From positions 96,381,316 to 96,445,315 of the forward strand of contig NC_089581.1 in the NCBI RefSeq assembly GCF_019320115.1: a stretch of 64,000 nucleotides of DNA, written 5' to 3'. The position numbers and the translations under genes were made by a program. The notes under the pieces were generated by a model. The model saw only the letters and a program-made list of their open reading frames with translations, was not told where the DNA came from and did not search any database. Shown here in pieces: positions 55,170 through 64,000 of the stretch (position 1 is its first letter; every line of letters starts with the position of its first letter). The DNA is from Miscanthus floridulus. Its lineage: Eukaryota; Streptophyta; Magnoliopsida; Poales; Poaceae.

Positions 55170-57960
55170 CCAATCTAAAAAATGAACACCAACCTGAGTT
55201 GTGTAAAAAAGGCTACAACGATGAAACACTTGTCCTGTCTGAGAATCCAAAAGGACCCTGCAAGAGGGAAGGAGAAAAAATAGATCAACAAATCAGGAAC
55301 TTGTATTGGAACAGGCATATAGGTCAGATTACTAAGAAAGTAAAATGCATGTATTGGTAGATGCAAAGAACAATAGGCACTTCCTTCTTCCAGTCCCCTA
55401 AAAAAATTGGCTCCTATTGAATCCCAGTCCTTAACCGATGACACAATGTAATTCAATGCACTTCTTTTGAAACAAAAGAGTGAATCCAAATCCTGAAAGG
55501 AACCTATAATGTAGAAGTGAAATATGTCAGTTTGCTTTAGTTTGCCTGGGGGACCAAGATGGAAGGATCAGGCATCGCAATAGCTAAAAAAGCAACGCAA
55601 GCTTGTAGTATTGAATGGGCACATAAACAATCGTAATAATGTAAGCCTGGTAGGGGAGCACTGCATTGAGCCTGAGAAATAGAACACAGTACAAAGAAAA
55701 GAACTGAATAAAATTACCAAAAAAATGATATAGTATAAGAGTTAGAACCTGCACAAAATAAGTGGAGCTTGAAATATGTAAAAGTAAAAAAATATACTAA
55801 AGAAAGGCCTTGCTATAATAATCGAGAAAGGAGGCAGCTACTTGGTTAAGGTAGTCCATCTGTTAGGAAAAGTGGGTTTAGATGCAGAGAACAAACCTAG
55901 ATCATTTGCAGTTGTGTGATATATCTCAGCACTGATTTTAGCAAGTGGAAGGCGAAAATAGATGGAAAAAAAATAAAAGAGACTGACATATCTAAGTAAG
56001 CTTCATCTCTGCCAGCTATATTTTACAGTTCTAACTAAATCGGAATTAGCTGTCGTGGTCATATAACCTGAGGACACATAGTATATCATTAACCATTATA
56101 GTAAAGAAACATGTTACATAGATCACCTAGTCTAACGAAAAGATAATGAAAAAAGAGGTTTTGGTGGGCATCCAAGAAATTTCATTTGCCCAATGGCAAA
56201 GAGGCAGGTTCTGTCGTACCACTATACACCAACCGTCCAGCAAACAATGAACGCGCCCTTGAGGTACGCGGCAACCTGCACGGTAAGGAAATAAGCAGCA
56301 TTAGTTTGCAGTGTTTATTATGCTCTACATTTGGCCAGTGAAAAGTATGGATAGGAGATATGCTAAAAACGCTTTACCTTCTTAAAATGCAGAAGTGGTA
56401 TGGAAGCTTTGTACACCCAAAACAGTATGGCATCCACGTTACTGCTAGGTGGGAGGCAAGTCCTTGTGCTGGCATTCCTGTACAACCAGAATCCATGTGC
56501 GCGTAAATGAAGCCAAGAAAGGAAGCAAACTAAACTCCTGGCTCTAATCCAGTGGCGGATCCAGGTTTTCAATTATGGGGGTACGGACCTAATTGATATA
56601 ATTCTCTAACAATATATACTACAATGGATAGAATGACAATAAAATGGTTAGTGTACGGATCTAAGGATACAATTTGCCGACATTCATTCGGGGTACACAA
56701 AAGTAGTCGCGCCAAGGTGTTAATAGTATATAGTTTCTTGCTTCCTTGGTATTCTTAATGAATTGATTCAAAGTAGAGGAAGTGTTTTATTAAGCAGTCC
56801 ATAAAAAGGGTAGAACATTATTCTTCTTAATGTCATGATATGTATGGACGAATTTTTCGCAAAAATTGATTGATTATTTAAAAATTCAAGACTCAAACTT
56901 CATAAATTTGAAACCAATGATTGTTTAGAAGGAAAAAAAGAGTCAATTTACATATTTACTTTTGCTAACTCATTTTGTTTTTTATATTGTACCTGTGTAC
57001 TGATTTATTGTGGTCCCCTATACTTTAGAAGGAAGCATGCTAATATGGGTTCATAGGCTATTTTTTCTCTCGGATGAGCACTTTCTTAAGAGATTGCTAT
57101 TTGATAAGTTGTTCTAAATATATAGTGCCTTATAGGTATGCATATTTAGTACTTGCACAGTACCCCCATGCACCAACACCAATCCCTTATCCACCTTCGG
57201 TAACAAATCTAGCAAACTAAACACTTTATGAAGCACAAATAGAGTAGGGGAAGTGCCATAACCATCCATACTTGGTGGTTGGGTTCCTGTGTAGTGCAGG
57301 CGCCGCCGCAGCCACCGCGGAACCCCGGGTGGAGGGGTGACATACTGCCAGAGCCGACCGCTGAGCTGAGCCACCGCTAGAGAGAAAGACGTCATGCGTA
57401 GTCGGGGTCATGGAGCACAGGCACCTAGGGTTTCATCGAGGAGAGGAGGAGATGCTGAACGGTCGGAGGAGGCCGCGCCAGGAGGCATCCGGGACGGCGG
57501 CAAATGCTGGGGCCCCCTCTCACCGCGTAGTGACCAGGGACGTCCACCATCGGGGCTGACACGCGGCGCTGCAGCGCAGCCCGGGGGGCGCCGTCGCGCC
57601 GCCAGCGCCTTGCGCGGTGTAGCGGCGGCGCTAGGCCCCGGCTGCACGGCGCCACGTCTAGAGAGATAGGGAGAGGGAGAGGAAGGCAACGCAGGGGCGG
57701 AAGCGGCGGCGGTGGCGTTTCTGCATGAGGAGAAGCGTCGAGCTCGGGAGAGGAGATGAGATACTTTGAGAAGAATCAGGAAGGAGAAGCTGAAGCTGGG
57801 TATATATTTGCTTCACAGGATTTGGACGCGAAGCCGGAGGAAGCAGAGAGAAGGAGAGAAGCTATAGAGAAGGAGAATCGAGGAGAATCTGATTCTAGCA
57901 GAATCCGGAAAACCCAATCCCAGACACTCGTTGCGAGGATCGGATGGAGAGAATAGAATC
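55170..57960 (-). other. Gene-like stretch inside the CACTA, possibly captured
   Basis: On the minus strand a leader-like CT-rich, GC-rich section (57960-57400) with an open frame 57689-57408 gives way to AT-rich intron-like sequence. A small exon-like block at about 55202-55259 is bounded by TTGCAG and CAG/GTTGGT. No domain recognised. A decayed transposon with CAGTGGCGGATCC ends may occupy about 56548-57172. This could be the 5' untranslated exons of the CACTA gene itself or host gene pieces picked up by it. Confidence 0.3.
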
Positions 57961-58264
57961 CGGATACCTCAGAGGCACTGTAGGGGCGGCTGAGGTTATA
58001 AGCCACCCCTACAATTGATTTTTTTTTCAAAATTCTAAATCAAAATGAATTATTAACATGTAAATAATAAATAATATAGTACAAAATTTTATAATTATTT
58101 TTTATAGATATATTTACATATACAATAACTAAAACAACTACAACAGTTTAAAATTGCAAAATTGAACCTTTAAAAATGCGAAATTTTTTTAAATTTTAAA
58201 AAATTAAAATCAAAACTACTAAAATAATATTGAGACACCAAATGATCTTAAATGAAAATTTGAT

Positions 58265-58640
58265 AAACATCAAAGTTGTAGAGGTCATGAAGATCTACAA
58301 TTTTTATTTTGGTCATCTTGTCATTGGATAAAATTTGAACCTTTCAAATTTGAAATTTTAAAATATGACAAGTTCGAACCAAAATTTGAGACCCAAAATG
58401 ATTTCAATATAAAAAGTGATGAATACCAAAGTTGTTCAACTCATTAATATCTACAACTTTTATTTTAGTCATCTTGTCATTTGACAAAATTTGAACCTTT
58501 CAAATTTGAAATTTTGAAAAATGACAAGTTCGAACCAAAATTTGAGACCCAAATTGATTTCAACATAAAAAGTGATAAATACCAAAGTTGTTCAACTCAT
58601 GAATATCTGCAACTTTTATTTTGGTTATTTCTTTATTTGA
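58265..58640 (+). repeat. 156-bp tandem repeat, about 2.4 copies
   Basis: The block around ATCAAAGTTGT / ACCAAAGTTGTTCAACTCAT starts at about 58269, 58425 and 58581. It includes CTACAACTTTTATTTTGGTC and TTTGAACCTTTCAAATTTGA phrases. Confidence 0.75.
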
Positions 58641-58654
58641 CAAATTTTTAGCAC

Positions 58655-58733
58655 ACATTATTTACTAATCTTACACATGTCTCATATAGTTTATAAAACC
58701 TTATGAGAGATGTGTCACATTTGTGAATAATGT
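58655..58733. repeat. Hairpin related to the one at 29204-29276
   Basis: Arms of about 38 bases flank a 2-base centre at 58693. CTCATATAGTTT pairs with AAAACCTTATGAGAG. Sequence and position within an AT-rich CACTA interior parallel the other hairpin. Confidence 0.7.
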
Positions 58734-58949
58734 CATTACCACTTTGTCATATGAAGAAATGACTAATACAAAAGTTGTAGATCTTGATGAGTTATTCAAC
58801 TTTGGTATTTATCACTTTTTCAGCTGAAATCATTTAGGGTACTAAAATCTTGTTTGAAGTTGCATTTTTTTGAAATTCAAAATTTAAATTGCTCAAACTT
58901 TTCATATGTATATATTGACAAAACCAACAAAATAAATTGATAGAGAATG

Positions 58950-59190
58950 ATTTTAGAAAATTTTAGGAAAAAAAATCATCAGATTTGGAGTTAATACGAG
59001 GAAGAAAAACTAGTTACAAAGTTGACTCACAGATTAAAAAAAGAAATCACACTGTTCACTATTATCATGTAAGGATCATCTAGAACAGTATGATTTCTCT
59101 TTTTAATCTGTGGGTAAACTTTGTAACTAGTTGTTCTCCCTCATACTAACTCCAAATATGATGGTTTTTTTTCCTAAAAATTTCTAAAAT
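58950..59190. repeat. 108-bp-arm inverted repeat
   Basis: The arm 58950-59057 pairs with 59083-59190 at roughly 90 percent, around a 25-base loop. Confidence 0.85.
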
Positions 59191-59589
59191 CATGCTTCAG
59201 CATTTAAGTTTGATCAAACTTAGATGTTACAATGTCTTACACATTTTAAAATTTAAAATTTGAAATTTGACAAGTTCAAACCAAATTTTCAAACCCTAAA
59301 TGATTTCAGATGTAAAAGTGATGAATACAAAAGTTGTTCAACTCATCAAGATCTACAACTTTTATTTTGGTTATCTTGTCATTTAACTAAATTTGAACCT
59401 TTAAAATTTTAAAATTTGAAAAAAGACAAATGGGCACTGCAGGGGCGGCTGGTGATTGAGCCGCCCCTACAGATCGGCCCCATCTGTAGGGGTGGCTGGG
59501 CTGATGGGGCCCGAGGACGCCCACTGTAGGTGTGCCCCCAACCCTAGCCACCCCTAAAGTAAAAATACCCCCGTTCCTAGTGTGAGAAT

Positions 59590-61147
59590 CTGGCGTAGTG
59601 CATGTACCGAAGAATCTCCGCCATCCTCCGCTGCTCGGCCTCTCGCTCGGCCTCCACCCTCTCCATCTTTGCCCACATCTGCTCCTGTATCCTCCTCTCT
59701 TGTTCTAGCTAGGCCTACAATATATTTACCCCAATGTTACAATAATGCAAAAGAAAGGTATGAAAAAACTAATGAACGACGAATAAATTAGGAATAACCT
59801 CGAGTGCCTCCACCCGGTGGTGTGAATTGTCCTGCCGAGGTAGTATGGCCGGGCTCGTGCTCGTGCTGCTTGCTCGAATCTGGGAGAGGCTGGGAGTAGC
59901 GGATGAGTCGATTGCGCCATCACCAATCCAGTACCGCCCATGCTTCTTGCCTCCTCCCACCCTCATGACGACTTCTCCATCAAGGTCCTCGGTACTCGGA
60001 TCATACTCTGGCCCATGGACCTCCCTTGCCATCGATGTGTACTCACTGAAGCAGTTGTGGACGGTCGCATTGCTGTACGTCTCGGGCCCGTCCTCCGGGT
60101 TGTAGTCAACGTCGGACGTCGCCTTGGCCTTGTGGGCCATAGCAAATGCCTTGAAGATGGAGCAAGGCTGGCCACCATGTGACGCCGACTACAAGAAAAA
60201 TAGCAAGATGATTAGAAATCATGCAGAATTGAGCGTTAGAATAAATAAATGAATTCGCGTATCCATGTTTCTGTGTATCCGCTGAGGCTGCGGTTGCCTT
60301 GATGGTGTGCTACACCTGGCATCATCAAATGCCACTCCTGGCACAAGTTATGCGTCTCCTCCCACTCACGTGAGCACCACTTGTCCACCATCTATACCCA
60401 GCACTGGGGTGAGCCCCGTCACTCTGGCGTACTCAACCAGGCTAGGGAAGTGCTCCTTGCACAGAAGACCAAGGATGCCATTGACTTGGCGTGTGTGAGC
60501 ACCTCCACTCGCTACAATCGTCTAGTTCCTACCCAAGTGATTAAGAAAAATGATTAGTTTCTATTTTGATTTTCAACATATCATATAAAGTAGTGATAAC
60601 ATCTAAAGTTACTTACTTTTCTCCCTTGGGTCGAATCAGCGGGCGTCTCTCACGAGGTATCGGTCGCTGAGGGAGGCTTGCGGGACCTCGCAAGTTAGAC
60701 GCTTGACGAACTAGAGGAAGCGGAACCCCCTGCTGTTGCCTTCTACCACCACTGCTACTCTACCACTACTACTACCGCAACTACTAGTAATACTACGACG
60801 ACGACTACGGTAGGACATACCTAGTGGGCGTCGTAGGGCGGCGGTGGTGAAGGGGCCAGGGCACCGGTGGACAAGGCGACGGCTAGGGAAGTGCTAGGGA
60901 CATGGCAACGATGGCCGAGGTGCCTCCTCCTCCTCCTCCTTCCTCCCTCCTCCTTCTTCCTCCTCCTCCTTCTCTTCCTCCTTCCTCCTCTCCTCCTCTC
61001 TTTCTCCTCCTCCTCCGGAGGCATGCACGGCGGCGGCGGCGCTGGCACGGTCAGCTGTCTGCGTGCGTGTGTGTATGTGTGCGATGTGTGTGGGACGGCG
61101 GGGTTAAATCCCTCTTTGCCAAGTGTCCCCAATCTGGCACTCGGCAA
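59590..61147 (-). pseudogene. CACTA TNPA-like protein gene, 5' exons
   Basis: Minus-strand pieces in order: a low-complexity Glu/Arg-rich start (61147-60821) encoded by a (CCT)n tract; a block with FVKRLTCEVPQASLSDRYLV (about 60625-60730) ending at a GTAAGT donor (about 60612); a block with VNGILGLLCKEHFPSLVEYA and VTGLTPVLGI (about 60370-60510); an open exon 60140-59769 (ATSDVDYNPEDGPETYSNA, GGGKKHGRYWIGDGAIDS, TPSLSQIRAS); and the start of a coiled-coil exon (59720-59590), cut by the neighbouring CACTA terminus. This is the plant Ptta/En/Spm transposase type and matches the last exons at 6904-7652. Stops in the second block make it a pseudogene. It would bind the subterminal repeats in the nucleus. 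Confidence 0.7.
60915..61018 (+). repeat. (CCT)n low-complexity tract
   Basis: An imperfect CCT/CTT repeat of about 100 bases encodes a Glu/Arg run on the minus strand. Confidence 0.85.
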
Positions 61148-61420
61148 AGTATTTTTTTAATTCTCTGCCGAGTGTCACCTGGCTTGGCACTCGGCAAAGA
61201 GTTTTTTTTTTAAAAATTCTTTGTTGAGTGCCCCCGATCTGTCACTCGGCAAAGTATTTTTTTTAATTTTTTTAAATTCTTTGCTGAGTGCCACCCGCCC
61301 TGGTACTCGGCAAAGAGTTTTTTTTTTAAAAATTAAAATTCTTTGCCAAGTGCCAGCCGTCCTAGCACTCGGCAAAGAGGCTCCTTTGCCGAGCGCCAAA
61401 CGTAGACACTCGACAAACCG
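61110..61420. repeat. CACTA subterminal repeats, inner block
   Basis: Pairs of TTTGCCGAGTG-like and CACTCGGCAAA motifs with A/T-rich spacers, partly mutated (TTTGCCAAGTG, TTTGTTGAGTG). Confidence 0.85.
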
Positions 61421-61447
61421 TTTTTATTTTTTTCTTCTTGCCCCCAT

Positions 61448-62308
61448 ACTTTTTCTGTAGTCCTCATACAATACCTGGTACTCCATGTTCCAATGTGGCA
61501 CATTTCTCGGACTTTTTCTATATTTCTTTATTTTTTTTCATTTAATTGAATTTTCTTAGATAATTCAAATTATAATCGCTGATCATTCGAATAATGAAAA
61601 AATGAATGGAAAACTGATATTCATGTTATTTAGTATAATGTGAGGCCGTATCTAGGAATAAACCACCAATTTCAAATATCTTGTTCACAAAACATGACCA
61701 CGAACTTACGGTCGAGTTGTTTTTAAATTCTATAAAAAACAAACGAAGACCGAAAATCTTAAAACTTGTCGAGATGTCATGATATCATATGTAGAGGCCG
61801 TGATAAAAAATTGAGGAGGTTTCATGCAAGTTTGTCACGTACGATGCTTACCACCTTGTCGGCCTCTTCACGAAATCATGAAACTTCTTCGGAGATTCTT
61901 CGGTTTGCAAGCATCGTATGTGACAACTTTTGCGAAACCTTCTTAAATTTTTATCACAGCCTCCACATATGATATCATGACATCTTGACAAGTTTCATGA
62001 TTTTCGGACTTCGTTTCATTTTTATAGAATTTAAAAACAACTCGACCATAAGTTTGTGGTCATGTTTCGTGAACAAGATGTTCGAAATTGTTGGTCTGTT
62101 CTTGGATACGGCCTCACATTATACTAAATACTATGAATATCATTTTTCCATTCATTTTTCATTATTTGAATGACTAGCGGTTGTAATTTGAATTATCCAA
62201 GAAAATTCAATTAAATGAAATAAATTAAAGAAATATAGGAAAAGTCCGAGAGATGTGCCATATTGGAACATGGAGTACCAGGTATTGTATGAGGACTGCA
62301 GAAAAAGT
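61448..62308. repeat. Very long inverted repeat, 400-bp arms
   Basis: The arm 61448-61849 is complementary to 61909-62308 at high identity (about 90 percent by eye) over its whole length; the loop is 59 bases (61850-61908). No coding content. Confidence 0.9.
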
Positions 62309-62330
62309 TTGATGGTCAAAAGTAAAAAAA

Positions 62331-62667
62331 ATGGTTTGCCGAGTGTCAAAAAAATGAGAGTCGGCAAATCACCGCTTTGCTGAGTGTCAGGAGAAGACAC
62401 TCGGCAAAGGGTTAACGGCGGCTGTCGGCCATTAACGGCGGCGGCCCTTTGCCGAGTGTTCTGGTTTGCCGAGTGCTCGACACTCGGTAAACCTAGTCTT
62501 TGCCGAGTGTTATTGTTTGCCGAGTGCAAACCACCTCGTTGCTGAGTGTCAGTTGTTTGTCGAGTGCTTTCTCTCTGGCACTCGGCAAATAGGCTCTTTG
62601 CCGAGCGTCCAATAAAAAGTACTCGGCAAAGTCTGGGACACTCGGCAAAGAAGCCGTCTCCGGCAGT
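62331..62667. repeat. CACTA terminal block with subterminal repeats
   Basis: TTTGCCGAGTG / CACTCGGCAAA motifs and the terminus GCCGTCTCCGGCAGTG at 62652-62667. Confidence 0.85.
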
Positions 62668-63320
62668 GCTTGCAACATGCGTTTTCATCGCAACATTTCC
62701 TTGGTGAGGTCGCGCATTGCGACAGCCATGGCGTCGACAGCGGCGGTGTCGACAACACCTCAGCAGCACACCAGCAGTTGACGCGCGCGTGTGGGTGGGT
62801 GGGGGGGACCGAGCGCGGTGCGCAGCAGGCGTGGCGTGAGGTGGGGTGCACGATGGAAGACGGCAGCAGCGAGCGCACGAGCGAAGTAGCACGCGATAGG
62901 CGAGAGCGATGAGGAGTATTTTTGAGAGAAGAGACGGGAGACATGGAGCGCGTAGATCCAGAAAGCGTCCAGACGGACGAACGGACATCCGCTCTTGAGC
63001 ATTGCCGAATATTCTAGACGTTAATCAAGGAGATAAGTAGATAACTAATGCTGTTCTCAAAAAGAAAAAAAGATAACTAATGCGAGCGGCAAGGAACGAG
63101 AATCTCCAGATTTTTCTCCGGCTCCAACAAACTGGCGGGGCGGCGCACGCATGCAGCAGAAAGCGCCCCACAGCGGTATAGCCCCGCCGTACCCACGTCT
63201 CCCTTCCCGATCGACCTTCTCTATGTTTCCATCGGAGCCCCTCAATCACGCAGTACAGATCACCCGCCTCGATCTGGTTAACCGGTTTTGTTGAGATTCG
63301 TGAATTCGTTTCTGGTCGCC
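62668..63320. other. Intergenic or promoter-like sequence
   Basis: GC-rich, with open frames on the minus strand (62760-63002 and overlapping ones) that run through CACTA sequence and have no domain. From about 63100 it resembles a plant gene leader read on the plus strand. Confidence 0.3.
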
Positions 63321-63325
63321 GGCGA

Positions 63326-63594
63326 TGAGTAGTCGGGCGCGTAGATTCATCTTCTTACCCGTCTAGGAAGGAGGATTAGGGTTTGTTTTGCTCGGGTCGG
63401 CCCCCGGACACTCTTGTTGCCTACCTGCTTTCTGGCGTGATGTTTGCTTTCCGTTGGCGACTTTTGGGCTCGTAATTTGGCTGCAGGTTCTGGAAAACCA
63501 TGCGCGGTTGATGGATGATGACTGTTCGATCCCATGGATAGTGCTAGGCCCCATCCTCCGTGCGGGACGACCTTGCCGAGCGTCTCCTTACTAT
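63326..63594 (+). other. Possible 5' exons of a host gene
   Basis: A short upstream frame starts ATGAGTAGTCGGG (63326). A later exon-like block, 63487-63594, is bounded by GCTGCAG and G/GTAAAG and is open as VLENHARLMDDDCSIPWIVL..., with ATG at 63510. Intron-like sequence follows (63595-64000). I do not recognise the protein, and the rest of the gene would lie beyond the window. Confidence 0.3.
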
Positions 63595-64000
63595 GGTAAA
63601 GCCTCTTAGTTCCTTTTGTTCTTTGCATGTTATACAGCTAATACTACTGCTCGACACTCTGGGTTTTTGATCCAGTGGTTTCTGCTATGCCCCTGGCTTT
63701 TCCACGTGTTTTTTTATGGCTGCCGCTGCTTGTTAGGTTATTCATCGCCTCGTCGTGTATACTGTGGATCCTCCAGCAGTTGGGATAGTTACATATGTTA
63801 TAATTGGTGTGTATGATAAATTGTTTAAGAAAAGGAGATAACCTGAGCTAATTGTGTTCCTCGGGTGTAAGTCAAGCTTTGCTTGTAATTCTGGTTTCAC
63901 CCATGCGGCAAGGAGATGCAATTGATAATCATTTATGCGAAGCATAATGATAAAGTTGTGACATTGCAATGTTATTATGCAGAATAATGAACTAGAAGAT
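63595..64000 (+). other. Intron-like sequence to window end
   Basis: T-rich on the plus strand with no open frame of note. It follows the GTAAAG donor-like site. Confidence 0.3.

Larger units (their letters stand above)
51590..59583 (-). mobile_element. CACTA element with TNPD transposase, 3' end lost
   Basis: The right terminus (59583), read inverted, is CACTAGGAACGGGGGTATTT, followed by AGGGGTGGC / GCCGCCCCTACAG subterminal repeats. Inward lie an AT-rich region with long inverted repeats, a gene-like stretch (55170-57960), and the transposase on the minus strand. The 3' end of the transposase is cut at about 51590 by the copia LTR. The bases after the terminus are TGA; the partner duplication is lost. 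It is inserted in the CACTA at 59584-62667. That 55-59 kb belongs to the same element as the transposase is inferred from orientation and order. Confidence 0.65.
57976..59583. repeat. CACTA subterminal and AT-rich internal repeats
   Basis: TGTAGGGGCGGCT / AGCCGCCCCTACA repeats at both ends (57976-58012, 59440-59555). Between them: a roughly 156-bp tandem repeat (58265-58640) and two inverted repeats (58655-58733 and 58950-59190). Confidence 0.75.
59584..62667 (-). mobile_element. CACTA element (TTTGCCGAGTG family), 5' half
   Basis: The right terminus at 62667, read inverted, is CACTGCCGGAGACGG, close to the CACTACCGGAGATCGG end of the 1290-bp element at 28840. Subterminal repeats lie at 61110-61420 and 62331-62650, on both sides of a very long inverted repeat. 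Inside is the 5' part of a TNPA-like gene on the minus strand. At 59583 it is cut by the terminus of another CACTA. Bases after the terminus are CTT. The other end is not in the window, unless it was displaced by the insertion. Confidence 0.75.

Noticed and set aside
60867..61213. Leucine/proline-rich plus-strand frames
   Set aside because: They are the reverse of a (CCT)n tract that belongs to the minus-strand CACTA gene.
62152..62988. 278-codon open frame on the minus strand
   Set aside because: It crosses the CACTA terminus and its inverted repeat; the sequence is repeat-derived and no domain is visible.

Overview
This is a repeat-dense nuclear segment from a grass, most likely a panicoid (sorghum, sugarcane, maize or Miscanthus type). 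The main evidence is the set of CACTA transposons whose ends are built from CTTTGCCGAGTG / CACTCGGCAAAG repeats, the long-LTR Ty3/gypsy elements, the antisense 'putative gypsy type transposon' (PF04195) gene, and a SIRE/Maximus-type copia LTR. There are no prokaryotic features. One run of 100 Ns (47755-47854) marks an assembly gap.

Layout. 1-5518: a gypsy LTR-like piece, one exon-sized ABCC-transporter relic and the 3' end of a LINE. 5519-25428: one small copia element on the minus strand (LTRs 5524-5922 and 25028-25423, target duplication AAGTG on both sides), split by about 18.5 kb of later insertions: a CACTA fragment, a gypsy element with 4.4-kb LTRs and deleted pol, a second copia carrying a 485-bp MITE with a 9-bp target duplication, and a gene-like island. 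25692-28578: the only convincing host genes, two paralogous intronless NB-ARC-like reading frames lying head to head, 94 bp apart between the outermost ATGs. 28840-30129: a complete non-autonomous CACTA element (target duplication TAC) with a tRNA-like pol III promoter inside. 30350-43412: a copia RT/RNase H relic and gypsy LTR material, interrupted by a clean 4281-bp solo LTR (36399-40679, target duplication GCACC). 43413-47754: the 3' end of a minus-strand gypsy element with a plus-strand (antisense) PF04195 gene and a 29-bp tandem array in its LTR. After the gap, 47855-51579: the 3' end and LTR of a SIRE-like copia. 51590-59583: a minus-strand CACTA element with a transposase broken only by in-frame stops. 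59584-62667: a second CACTA of the TTTGCCGAGTG family with a 400-bp-arm inverted repeat. 62668-64000: possible 5' part of a host gene.

Insertion order that can be read from the sequence: the small copia is older than everything inside it; the CACTA fragment at 5985 is older than the gypsy at 7653; the copia at 18572-22038 is older than the MITE in it; the gypsy LTR around 36-43 kb is older than the solo LTR in it; the CACTA at 59584-62667 is older than the CACTA ending at 59583. Almost all transposon genes are broken by stops, frameshifts or deletions. The NB-ARC-like pair is open but has degenerate nucleotide-binding motifs. No family was confirmed by a database search; all family names come from motifs read in the sequence.
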